DNA from: an uncultured Clostridia bacterium
GTDB taxonomy: Bacteria; Bacillota; Clostridia; Oscillospirales; Acutalibacteraceae
Direction: 5' to 3'
Assembly: GCA_946186535.1 (NCBI GenBank)
Contig: CAMHNT010000032.1
Location: 1 to 13,467 of the forward strand
DNA: 13,467 nt
Shown: in pieces, positions 7,366 to 13,225 of the stretch
Position numbering within the stretch: the first letter of the stretch is position 1
Layout of the letters: each line of letters starts with the position of its first letter
The notes under the pieces: generated by a model
Seen by the model: only the letters and a program-made list of their open reading frames with translations
Database searches by the model: none
What the model was told of the DNA's origin: nothing
Translations under genes and position numbers: made by a program

Positions 7366-7869
7366 TTAATCCTCATCAATAACATAAGAAGATGAAGCCG
7401 GAAGTCCGAGCTGTTCCATAACGAGCTCTTCCTTTTCTCTCATGTGGACTCTCTCTATGCCGGTTTCATGGTCGTATCCGAGAAGATGAAGTACGGAATG
7501 AGCCGTGAGATATCCGACCTCTCTCTGGAGAGAGTGACCGTAAAGCTCTGCCTGGTCAACTGCCTTTTCCATCGAGATAACAACGTCACCCAGCATTTTC
7601 GCACCGGTCGTCGGGTCTGTGTCATAAACGCCGTTTTCGCCGAGAGGGAAGGAAAGTACGTCCGTCGGCATGTCCTTGTTTCTGTACTGGAGATTAAGCT
7701 TGTGGATTTCTTCGTTGTCCACGAATGTAACGCTGATTTCGGCCGATCCCTCAAACTGCTCAAGCTTCAGTACGGCATTGCAGCAGCGGCGAACAAGCAT
7801 ACGCATTCCCGTCGGGATCTTTACCTTCTTCTGTTTGTTTGTAATCACTACTCTAATTTTGTCAGTCAT
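7366..7869 (-). CDS. ybeY: Endoribonuclease/rRNA maturation factor YbeY
   Basis: YbeY is a zinc metalloprotein that acts in 16S rRNA 3'-end maturation and 70S quality control. The diagnostic H-x3-H-x5-H zinc motif is AHSVLHLLGYDH (residues 123-134; H124, H128, H134). The conserved RNKDMPTDVLSFP block is at 63-75 and GDVVIS at 94-99. At 167 residues it is normal length. Its ATG overlaps the phoH stop in an ATGA, so the two are translationally coupled, as in the conserved phoH-ybeY pair of many bacteria. The transcript ends at the hairpin just downstream. Confidence 0.97.
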   Translation of the reverse strand: MTDKIRVVITNKQKKVKIPTGMRMLVRRCCNAVLKLEQFEGSAEISVTFVDNEEIHKLNLQYRNKDMPTDVLSFPLGENGVYDTDPTTGAKMLGDVVISMEKAVDQAELYGHSLQREVGYLTAHSVLHLLGYDHETGIERVHMREKEELVMEQLGLPASSSYVIDED

Positions 7870-8831
7870 TTGTTATGCCTTGCCTCCTCTATTTTTGCAT
7901 ACGCTTTGATTATATCCTGCACAAGCTTGTGACGTACGACATCCTTGTCGCTGAACGAAACCTGTGCGATATCGTTGATGTTTTTCAGCACTTTTATACA
8001 TTCCTTAAGTCCGCTTCTGCTGCCGCCTGGAAGGTCGATCTGAGTGATGTCGCCGGTGATAACCATTTTGGAATTGAATCCGAGTCTTGTCAGAAACATC
8101 TTCATCTGTTCGCCCGTCGTGTTCTGTGCTTCGTCAAGAATGATAAAACTGTCGTCGAGAGTTCGTCCTCTCATATATGCAAGCGGTGCGACCTCTATGT
8201 TGCCCCGCTCAACGTAACGCTGGTAAGTTTCCGCTCCGAGCATGTCGAAAAGTGCGTCGTAAAGCGGTCTTAAATAAGGGTCGACCTTGCTCTGAAGATC
8301 GCCCGGAAGGAAACCGAGCTTTTCGCCGGCTTCAACCGCAGGTCTTGTCAGAATAATTCTGTTGACCTCGTGAGCCCTGAACGCCGTAACCGCCATCGCA
8401 ACGGCAAGATATGTCTTTCCGGTTCCGGCAGGACCTACGCCGATGGTAATTGTGTTGTTTTTTATGGCGTCGCAGTATTTTTTCTGTCCGATGGTTTTCG
8501 GCTTTATAGGCTTTCCTTTAGATGTAACGCATATACAGTCGCCGGCAAGCTGCGAAAGCTTCGTCTCGCTGCCCTCGTTGACGAGTGAAATGCAGTATCG
8601 TACATTCTGTTCGTTAAGTGTTTCGCCTTTGTTGATGAGTGAAAGCAGACTGTCGATAGCATTGCACGCAAGCATTACCTTTTCGGCTTCGCCGCAGACT
8701 TTAAGCTCCGAGCCTCGGACTATGACCCTGACGTCGTATTCCTTTTCGATGAGCTTTATGTTTTCGTCAAAGCTGCCGAAAAGCATGACCGCCTGTTCCA
8801 TTCTTTCTATATTTATAATCTTTTCAGTCAT
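7866..8831 (-). CDS. phoH: PhoH-family ATPase (PhoH/YbeZ)
   Basis: A cytoplasmic P-loop NTPase of the PhoH/YbeZ family, related to helicase cores and thought to work with YbeY in RNA metabolism. A KH-like N-terminal segment (about residues 12-62) precedes Walker A GPAGTGKT (133-140), the family block LTRPAVEAGEKLGFLPGDL (161-179), Walker B FIILDEAQN (229-237) and VITGDITQIDLP (258-268). At 321 residues it is typical. The ribosome site upstream of the ATG is weak (GAAG). It starts 33 bp after the Uma2-family gene, so the two may share a transcript. No separate promoter is obvious, although the short gap leaves little room for one outside the preceding gene. Confidence 0.97.
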   Translation of the reverse strand: MTEKIINIERMEQAVMLFGSFDENIKLIEKEYDVRVIVRGSELKVCGEAEKVMLACNAIDSLLSLINKGETLNEQNVRYCISLVNEGSETKLSQLAGDCICVTSKGKPIKPKTIGQKKYCDAIKNNTITIGVGPAGTGKTYLAVAMAVTAFRAHEVNRIILTRPAVEAGEKLGFLPGDLQSKVDPYLRPLYDALFDMLGAETYQRYVERGNIEVAPLAYMRGRTLDDSFIILDEAQNTTGEQMKMFLTRLGFNSKMVITGDITQIDLPGGSRSGLKECIKVLKNINDIAQVSFSDKDVVRHKLVQDIIKAYAKIEEARHNK

Positions 8832-8864
8832 ATTTTTAAATCTTCACTGACCTTCCTTTTAGTT

Positions 8865-9413
8865 TTAGCCCAGAAGCTCCGCTATGTTTATCAGAAGCGG
8901 TTCGGGCTTATCCTTGTATATATTGACTGTAACAGTTTCGGTGAATCTGTGAGAAGTTACCGTAGGTTCGTCTGAGAAGCAGTATACGGTTACTGCCTCC
9001 GTTTTGGGATTTACTATCCAGTATTCACGGACTCCGGATTCCCGGTATAGATTCATCTTTGTCAGATAATCATGCGCTTCGTTTGACGAGGTTATTTCAA
9101 TAATAAAATCCGGTGCGCCCGTACAGCCTTTTTCCGTAAGCTTATCTCTGTCGCAGATAACGGAAATATCCGGCTGAACAACCGTACTTTCGGACAGCTC
9201 AACGTCAAACGGCGCAGAGTATATACGGCATTTCCCTTTGTTCTTTTTTATATATTGATGAATAAAAGAAGATATTTCCATTGAAAGCTCCTGGTGAATT
9301 CTGAGAGGCGCAGGAGACATATCATATATAATGCCGTGTATCAGCTCGGCACGAGTTCCTTCCGGCAGATCATAGAATTCTTCCAATGTGTAACGAAGAT
9401 TCTTTGCTTCCAT
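8865..9413 (-). CDS. Uma2-family (DUF820) putative PD-(D/E)XK nuclease
   Basis: This matches the Uma2/DUF820 restriction-endonuclease-like family, known as expanded paralogues in cyanobacteria and scattered in Firmicutes; its biological role is not established. The N-terminal LRYTLEEFYDLPEGTRAELIHG block (residues 6-27) is typical. The nuclease core shows QPD (80-82), GAPDFIIEITS (99-109) and the KMNLYRESGVREYWIVNP block (119-136). D82, E106 and K119 are the likely catalytic residues. The ATG has GAGG at good spacing. It stands alone at the head of the phoH-ybeY unit and faces the ffh operon. No antitoxin, methylase or transposase neighbours were seen, and its codon use is not obviously different from its neighbours. 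Confidence 0.9.
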   Translation of the reverse strand: MEAKNLRYTLEEFYDLPEGTRAELIHGIIYDMSPAPLRIHQELSMEISSFIHQYIKKNKGKCRIYSAPFDVELSESTVVQPDISVICDRDKLTEKGCTGAPDFIIEITSSNEAHDYLTKMNLYRESGVREYWIVNPKTEAVTVYCFSDEPTVTSHRFTETVTVNIYKDKPEPLLINIAELLG

Positions 9414-9868
9414 TGCTGTACCTCACTTTCCGTGTGCTCACAATCCATAATATATTATATACGAAAAGTGACCCAAGTAATCTTTCTTGCGGATACAATA
9501 AAGATAAAATATAGAATTCGATATATAAATTTCTTTTAGTGAAAATAAATTGTTTTTTAGTGGATTTAAATAATATTATAGCACAAATTTTTGGAAATGT
9601 CATTAAAAAAACAATATATTTATTGTTATTTTTAAAATTTTATAAATAATGCACAAAGAAAATTCCTTCTTATCATTATATTGCACTTTTTTTGTTGACT
9701 GTATTTGTGCAAATTGACAAATAGAAACAGATTTTCAAATTGATGATTAAACATAATTCTGTAAAAAAAATGCAAAATTTTAAAAACGCTTGTAAAAATA
9801 TGTCGAACTGCACAAAAAGCAAAAGAAGAAATTGTATAATTCCTTTAAGAGAATTGCAAAAATAATTG
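9414..9868. other. AT-rich divergent intergenic region
   Basis: About 455 bp without a credible gene, between the Uma2 gene (leftward) and the ylxM-ffh promoter (rightward). A TATAAT-like box lies about 45 bp upstream of the Uma2 start on the minus strand, without a convincing -35. The heptamer GCACAAA occurs at 9581-9587, 9651-9657 and 9810-9816, and inverted at 9704-9710. A near-direct repeat, AAATTTCTTTTAGTG (9527-9541) and AAATTGTTTTTTAGTG (9547-9562), is also present. No RNA gene or terminator was recognised. Confidence 0.6.
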
Positions 9869-9897
9869 TTGACAAGCCGGGAAAATTACTGTATAAT
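9869..9897 (+). promoter_or_regulatory. Consensus sigma-A promoter for ylxM-ffh
   Basis: TTGACA (9869-9874), exactly 17 bp, then TATAAT (9892-9897): a perfect match to the vegetative consensus. Transcription would begin near 9903-9905, about 30-40 bases before the ylxM start. Confidence 0.95.
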
Positions 9898-9902
9898 ACA
9901 GT
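9888..9902. promoter_or_regulatory. 15-bp palindrome covering the -10 box, candidate operator
   Basis: ACTGTATAATACAGT is a perfect 7-bp inverted repeat around a single central A, and it contains the whole -10 hexamer. A dimeric repressor bound here would occlude RNA polymerase. No binding protein is identified. Confidence 0.55.
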
Positions 9903-9925
9903 CTGTAAAGTAAAAAGCTTTACAG
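9903..9925 (+). promoter_or_regulatory. Stem-loop at the predicted 5' end of the ylxM-ffh mRNA
   Basis: CTGTAAAG (9903-9910) and CTTTACAG (9918-9925) form a perfect 8-bp stem with a 7-base loop, at the predicted transcription start and ending ten bases before the GGTGAT ribosome site. It could stabilise the mRNA 5' end or influence initiation. Confidence 0.6.
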
Positions 9926-9935
9926 CTATTGGACG

Positions 9936-10313
9936 GTGATTGCTACGGAAAAGAACCTTGAAATTGCGTATCTCTATGATTTTTACGGAGAAATTCTTTC
10001 CGAAAAGCAGCAGCTCGCCGTTGAGCTTTATTACAATGATGATTTGTCTCTGAGCGAAGTTGCGGCTCAGCTGGGAATAAGCCGGCAGGGAGTTCGTGAT
10101 TCGCTGAAAAGAAGCGAATCCGCTTTGTACGATATGGAAGAAAAGCTCGGACTTGCCGGAAAATTCGGGAGTATGCTCGGAGAGATCGAAAAGATCAAGG
10201 GCAATGCTCTGAAGATCAGCAGGTTTGGTTCGGAAAACCAAGGCTTTGAAACCGTGCGTGACTGGGCTGACGAAATCGCCCGGTATGCGGAGGAACTTGA
10301 AAAAAGATTTTAA
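9936..10313 (+). CDS. ylxM: YlxM-family HTH protein (SRP operon)
   Basis: YlxM is a small helix-turn-helix protein (UPF0122) encoded directly before ffh in Firmicutes and linked to SRP function. Visible here are KNLEIAYLYDFYGEILSEKQQLAVELYYNDDLSLSEVAAQLGISRQGVRDSLKRSE, that is, a sigma-region-4-like HTH, followed by a charged helical tail. The GTG at 9936 gives 125 residues but lies inside GGTGAT (9935-9940), the best Shine-Dalgarno match, and has no usable site of its own. The ACG at 9945, eight bases after the GG of that site, would give MEKNLEIAYLYDF, as expected for the family. Initiation may therefore be at a non-standard codon. ffh starts 36 bp downstream, and both depend on the consensus promoter at 9869. 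Confidence 0.9.
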   Translation: MIATEKNLEIAYLYDFYGEILSEKQQLAVELYYNDDLSLSEVAAQLGISRQGVRDSLKRSESALYDMEEKLGLAGKFGSMLGEIEKIKGNALKISRFGSENQGFETVRDWADEIARYAEELEKRF

Positions 10314-10349
10314 CTTTTATTTTGACATATAAACAAGAGGTGAGTATCT

Positions 10350-11726
10350 GTGGCTTTTGAAGGACTTTCCGAAAAGCTTGGCAATGCGTTCAAACGCTTG
10401 AAAAATAAGGGTAAGCTGACCGAAGCGGACGTTAAGGAAGCGATGCGCGAAGTCAGAATGGCGCTTCTCGAAGCGGACGTAAACTACAAGGTTGCAAAAG
10501 ATTTTACGGCAAAGATTACCGAACGTGCGGTAGGTTCGGACGTTATGGAAAGTCTGACTCCTGCTCAGATGGTGATCAAGATCGTAAACGAGGAGCTTAC
10601 CGAGCTTATGGGCGGAGAAGAGGTAAGACTCAACTTCCCGAAAAAGCCTCCGTGCGTTATCATGATGTGCGGACTTCAGGGCTCCGGTAAAACAACACAT
10701 ACCGGAAAGATTGCAAAAATGCTTAAAAAGCAGGGCCACAGACCGCTTGTGGTTGCGTGCGATATCTACAGGCCTGCGGCTATCGAACAGCTGAAGGTCG
10801 TTGCCAATCAGGTCGACGTTCCGGTTTTCGAGCAGGGAACTCAGAATCCGGTGAAAACCGCTCAGCAGGCTGTGAAGCATGCCAAGGATTACGGCAACGA
10901 CATCGTTATTCTTGATACCGCCGGAAGACTTCATATTGATGAAGAACTGATGGGCGAGCTGAAGAAAATCAAGGAAGCCGTTGAACCTCAGGAGATTCTG
11001 CTTGTTGTTGATTCAATGACCGGTCAGGACGCCGTAAACGTTGCAAAATCGTTCAACGATCTGCTTGACATTACGGGTGTTGTTCTCACGAAGCTTGACG
11101 GTGACACAAGAGGCGGCGCCGCACTCAGCGTCAAAGCCGTTACGGGCAAACCGATCAAATATGCCGGTACAGGCGAAAAGCTCGACGATCTCGAGATTTT
11201 CCACCCGGACAGAATGGCTTCGAGAATTCTCGGAATGGGCGATATGCTTACGCTCATCGAGGAAGCCGAAGAGAAAATGGACAAGAAAAAAGCCGAGGAA
11301 ATGGCAGAGAAGCTCACGAAGAGCCAGATGGATTTCAACGATCTGCTCGACCAGTTCGCTCAGATAAAGAAAATGGGTCCGCTCAAGGGTATTCTCTCAA
11401 AGCTTCCCGGAATGGAAAAGCAGCTTCAGGACGTTGAGATCGACGACAGACAGCTCGACAGAATCGAGGCTATCATTCTTTCGATGACACCCGAGGAAAG
11501 AGCAAAGCCGTCGGTAATCAATCCGTCAAGAAAAAGAAGAATTGCAGCAGGCTCCGGCATGAAGGTCGAGGACGTAAACCGTCTTATCAAGCAGCTTGAG
11601 CAGATGCAAAAAATGATTAAAAAGGTTACTAACAAAAAGGGGAAGAAGAAATACAAGAAGCTCCCCGGTCTGGGCGGCCCGATGGGAATGGGCGGTCAGG
11701 GCGGCATGGGCGGCTTCGGATTTTAA
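10350..11726 (+). CDS. ffh: Signal recognition particle protein Ffh (SRP54)
   Basis: Ffh binds signal peptides and 4.5S/6S RNA and, with FtsY, delivers ribosomes to the membrane translocon. The N domain carries AMREVRMALLEADVNYKV (31-48). The G domain has GLQGSGKTT (108-116), DTAGRLHID (189-197), TKLDGDTRGG (247-256) and GTGEKLDDLE (273-282). The M domain (about 320-440) includes GMKVEDVNRLIKQ after the INPSRKRRIAAGSG motif. The C-terminal tail is Gly/Met-rich, ending MGGFGF, as usual for Gram-positive Ffh. At 458 residues it is full length. The start is GTG with AGAGGTGAG upstream and gives MAFEGLSEKL, matching the family. rpsP follows after 97 bp with no terminator between. Confidence 0.98.
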   Translation: MAFEGLSEKLGNAFKRLKNKGKLTEADVKEAMREVRMALLEADVNYKVAKDFTAKITERAVGSDVMESLTPAQMVIKIVNEELTELMGGEEVRLNFPKKPPCVIMMCGLQGSGKTTHTGKIAKMLKKQGHRPLVVACDIYRPAAIEQLKVVANQVDVPVFEQGTQNPVKTAQQAVKHAKDYGNDIVILDTAGRLHIDEELMGELKKIKEAVEPQEILLVVDSMTGQDAVNVAKSFNDLLDITGVVLTKLDGDTRGGAALSVKAVTGKPIKYAGTGEKLDDLEIFHPDRMASRILGMGDMLTLIEEAEEKMDKKKAEEMAEKLTKSQMDFNDLLDQFAQIKKMGPLKGILSKLPGMEKQLQDVEIDDRQLDRIEAIILSMTPEERAKPSVINPSRKRRIAAGSGMKVEDVNRLIKQLEQMQKMIKKVTNKKGKKKYKKLPGLGGPMGMGGQGGMGGFGF

Positions 11727-11823
11727 ATATTCCCTGATTGTTTAAAAATATTAAAGATTAAAGCTTTCAATCCAATTATGAATTGGTAGAAATACAAAAC
11801 CCTTGTGGTGGAGGTGAAAAGAA

Positions 11824-12066
11824 ATGGTAAAGATCAGACTTCGTCGTATGGGCGCCAAGAAGGCTCCTTTCTATCGTATCGTTGTTGCTGACAGCAGATA
11901 TCCGAGAGACGGTCGTTTCATCGAGGAAATCGGTTACTACAATCCGATCTCCGAGCCGGTTGAGCTTAAGGTAGACTCTGAGAAGGCAAAGAAGTGGATC
12001 GGCAACGGCGCTCAGCCAACCGATACAGTAAAGGCATTGCTCAAGAAAGCAAATGTTATCGAATAA
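11824..12066 (+). CDS. rpsP: 30S ribosomal protein S16
   Basis: S16 is a small-subunit assembly protein. The start MVKIRLRRMGAKKAPFYRIVVADSR and RDGRFIEEIGYYNPI are the family hallmarks, and 80 residues is normal. The ATG is preceded by an ideal GGAGGTG with a 7-base gap. It follows ffh, as in many Firmicutes. The 97-bp gap holds a small CCAATT/AATTGG hairpin (11772-11786) but no promoter or terminator I can defend, so it is probably read from the ffh promoter. A strong stem-loop lies downstream, before khpA. Confidence 0.98.
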   Translation: MVKIRLRRMGAKKAPFYRIVVADSRYPRDGRFIEEIGYYNPISEPVELKVDSEKAKKWIGNGAQPTDTVKALLKKANVIE

Positions 12067-12082
12067 TAGAGACTGCCTGAAT

Positions 12083-12108
12083 GACTGTACACCTTTCGGT
12101 GTGCAGTC
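12083..12108 (+). promoter_or_regulatory. Strong stem-loop between rpsP and khpA
   Basis: GACTGTACACC and GGTGTGCAGTC pair over 11 positions (one G-U) around a TTTC loop. No T run follows directly (CGTATTGTTAATG), so it is a poor intrinsic terminator. It is better read as an attenuating, processing or mRNA-stabilising structure that sets the rpsP/khpA ratio. Confidence 0.65.
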
Positions 12109-12165
12109 GTATTGTTAATGTCTATTTTTCGACAAATTTTTTTATTTTTGAAAGGACTAATTCTT

Positions 12166-12399
12166 ATGGAAGAATTACTCGTAACAATTGCAAAGGGTCT
12201 TGTTGAAAAGCCTGAAGCAGTCAGCGTTGATGCGGACGCACCAAACGAGGACGGCATTGTTGTATATCATCTTCATGTCGATGAGGAAGATATGGGCAGA
12301 ATCATCGGAAAGCAGGGCAGAATTGCAAGGGCTATCCGTACGGTTGCAAGAGCTGCGGCTATCAGAACAAACAGTAAGGTTATCGTTGAAATCGATTGA
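12166..12399 (+). CDS. khpA: KH-domain RNA-binding protein KhpA
   Basis: KhpA (YlqC) is a single-KH-domain RNA-binding protein; in streptococci it pairs with KhpB and affects cell division and elongation. The sequence MEELLVTIAKGLVEKPEAV, then IIGKQGR (46-52, with the GKQG loop) and AIRTVARAAA are typical, and 77 residues is normal. The ATG at 12166 has AAAGGA nine bases upstream. An in-frame ATG at 12112 is rejected because it lacks a ribosome site and would add a hydrophobic stretch not found in the family. rimM and trmD normally follow; here a repeat and the rpmG promoter follow instead. Confidence 0.96.
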   Translation: MEELLVTIAKGLVEKPEAVSVDADAPNEDGIVVYHLHVDEEDMGRIIGKQGRIARAIRTVARAAAIRTNSKVIVEID

Positions 12400-12431
12400 T
12401 TCTTTGATATCTTAATTGTAAAGTGAATCCT

Positions 12432-12570
12432 GTTAAAGTTTCGCACAAGCCTTTTCAAAGGTAACCTAATGACGCTCCGGCAGCGCCCTTAAAAAACTGC
12501 AAGGGCGCTGCCCTTGACCCGCCAGCCTTTGAAAAGGCTGGACCGAAACTTTAACGGGCTTCGCTTAAAA
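12432..12570 (-). repeat. Dispersed hairpin-rich intergenic repeat, copy 2
   Basis: This copy is homologous to 4783-4903 in inverse orientation. It is bounded by perfect 12-bp inverted repeats, GTTAAAGTTTCG (12432-12443) and CGAAACTTTAAC (12544-12555), with GGGCTTCGCTT continuing to the right as in copy 1. Inside are CAGCGCCCTT/AAGGGCGCTG (12481-12490 and 12501-12510) and the 8-bp stem CCAGCCTT/AAGGCTGG (12522-12541). The left arm (12448-12461) repeats the AGCCTTTTCAAAGG sequence imperfectly. There is no open frame. It fills the space between khpA and the rpmG promoter and might serve as a terminator or insulator. Confidence 0.82.
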
Positions 12571-12586
12571 AATAATTTTATTTATC

Positions 12587-12615
12587 TTGACAGAACGGGA
12601 AATCTGTGTTACAAT
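12587..12615 (+). promoter_or_regulatory. Sigma-A promoter for rpmG-secE-nusG
   Basis: TTGACA (12587-12592), a 17-bp spacer and TACAAT (12610-12615): one mismatch to consensus. It lies 17 bp after the repeat and 82 bp before rpmG, leaving a leader of about 75 bases. Confidence 0.92.
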
Positions 12616-12643
12616 TTATATACCTCGAAAGGGGTTTATTTTT

Positions 12644-12700
12644 GTGCCTTTTTTGAGGGAGGCTAAAATTACCGGAAAAACGGAGGTGCCGCTACAATGA
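12644..12700 (+). CDS. Possible 18-codon leader peptide overlapping rpmG
   Basis: A GTG preceded by AAAGGGG at a 9-base spacing opens a frame encoding MPFLREAKITGKTEVPLQ. It stops at the TGA of an ATGA overlap with the rpmG start. The placement fits translational coupling of a leader peptide with L33. I know no family for the peptide, and a short open frame of this length can occur by chance. Confidence 0.3.
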   Translation: MPFLREAKITGKTEVPLQ

Positions 12701-12846
12701 GAGTGAAAATTACACTAGCCTGCACGGAGTGCAAACAGCGCAACTACAACACCATGAAGAACAAGAAGAATGATCCCGACAGACTTGAAATGAACAAGTA
12801 CTGCAGATTTTGCAGAAAGCACACTCTGCACAAGGAAACGAAGTAA
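12697..12846 (+). CDS. rpmG: 50S ribosomal protein L33, zinc-ribbon form
   Basis: The 49-residue product MRVKITLACTECKQRNYNT... has the four zinc-binding cysteines C9, C12, C36 and C39 (ACTEC and YCRFC), so it is the C+ form of L33. The ATG has GGAGGTG with a normal gap. It opens the rpmG-secE-nusG group, the usual Firmicute order before rplK-rplA. The zinc-dependent form suggests that a Zur-regulated Cys-free paralogue could exist elsewhere in the genome; none is in this window. Confidence 0.97.
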   Translation: MRVKITLACTECKQRNYNTMKNKKNDPDRLEMNKYCRFCRKHTLHKETK

Positions 12847-12864
12847 GTAACGGAGGGTTACACT

Positions 12865-13182
12865 ATGGCTCAGAAAAAGAAAGCCGAGTCGAATCTGGAC
12901 GAAGAGAAGAAGAGTTCTTCGAAAAAGTCCGAATCATCGGCAAAAACGGACAAGAAATCGTCTGAAAAGAAGCCATCGGAAAAGAAACCATCAGTCTTTG
13001 CAAGAATTTCCAAGTACTTCAGGGAATGCAAAAGCGAGATCAAGAAGATCGTATGGCCAACTCCAAATGCTACATTCAGAAATATGGGTATCGTACTCAT
13101 AGTTCTTATTGTGCTCGGACTGTTCATTTACGTTCTTGATACGGGTCTCATCGCTTTGCTTAGACTCATCATGGACATTTAG
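12865..13182 (+). CDS. secE: Preprotein translocase subunit SecE
   Basis: SecE clamps SecY in the SecYEG channel. The single-TM bacterial form shows an amphipathic helix, RISKYFRECKSEIKKIVWPT (47-66, with the conserved W64-P65-T66), and one membrane segment at about 73-95. Before it is a 44-residue Lys/Ser/Glu-rich low-complexity extension with KPSEKKPS-type repeats, longer than the N terminus of most single-TM SecE proteins (about 60-70 residues in all); this gives 105 residues. The ATG has GGAGGG nine bases upstream. It follows rpmG by 18 bp and precedes nusG by 43 bp. Confidence 0.95.
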   Translation: MAQKKKAESNLDEEKKSSSKKSESSAKTDKKSSEKKPSEKKPSVFARISKYFRECKSEIKKIVWPTPNATFRNMGIVLIVLIVLGLFIYVLDTGLIALLRLIMDI

Positions 13183-13225
13183 GGTAACGTCTGATTAAGT
13201 TAAACACCGAAAGGAATGATATTCT

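Noticed and set aside
9714..9719. TTGACA as a -35 box of a second promoter
   Set aside because: No -10-like hexamer occurs at 16-18 bp downstream. The same holds for TTGACA-like sequence at 10322-10327 before ffh.
9780..10241. 153-codon minus-strand open frame over the ffh promoter and ylxM
   Set aside because: It overlaps a consensus promoter and a recognisable YlxM and has no motif or ribosome site of note.
11772..11786. Hairpin between ffh and rpsP as a terminator
   Set aside because: The stem is six A/T-rich pairs (CCAATT/AATTGG) with no T run.
12112..12165. N-terminal extension of KhpA from the upstream ATG
   Set aside because: No ribosome site, a hydrophobic extension foreign to the family, and an excellent AAAGGA before the ATG at 12166.
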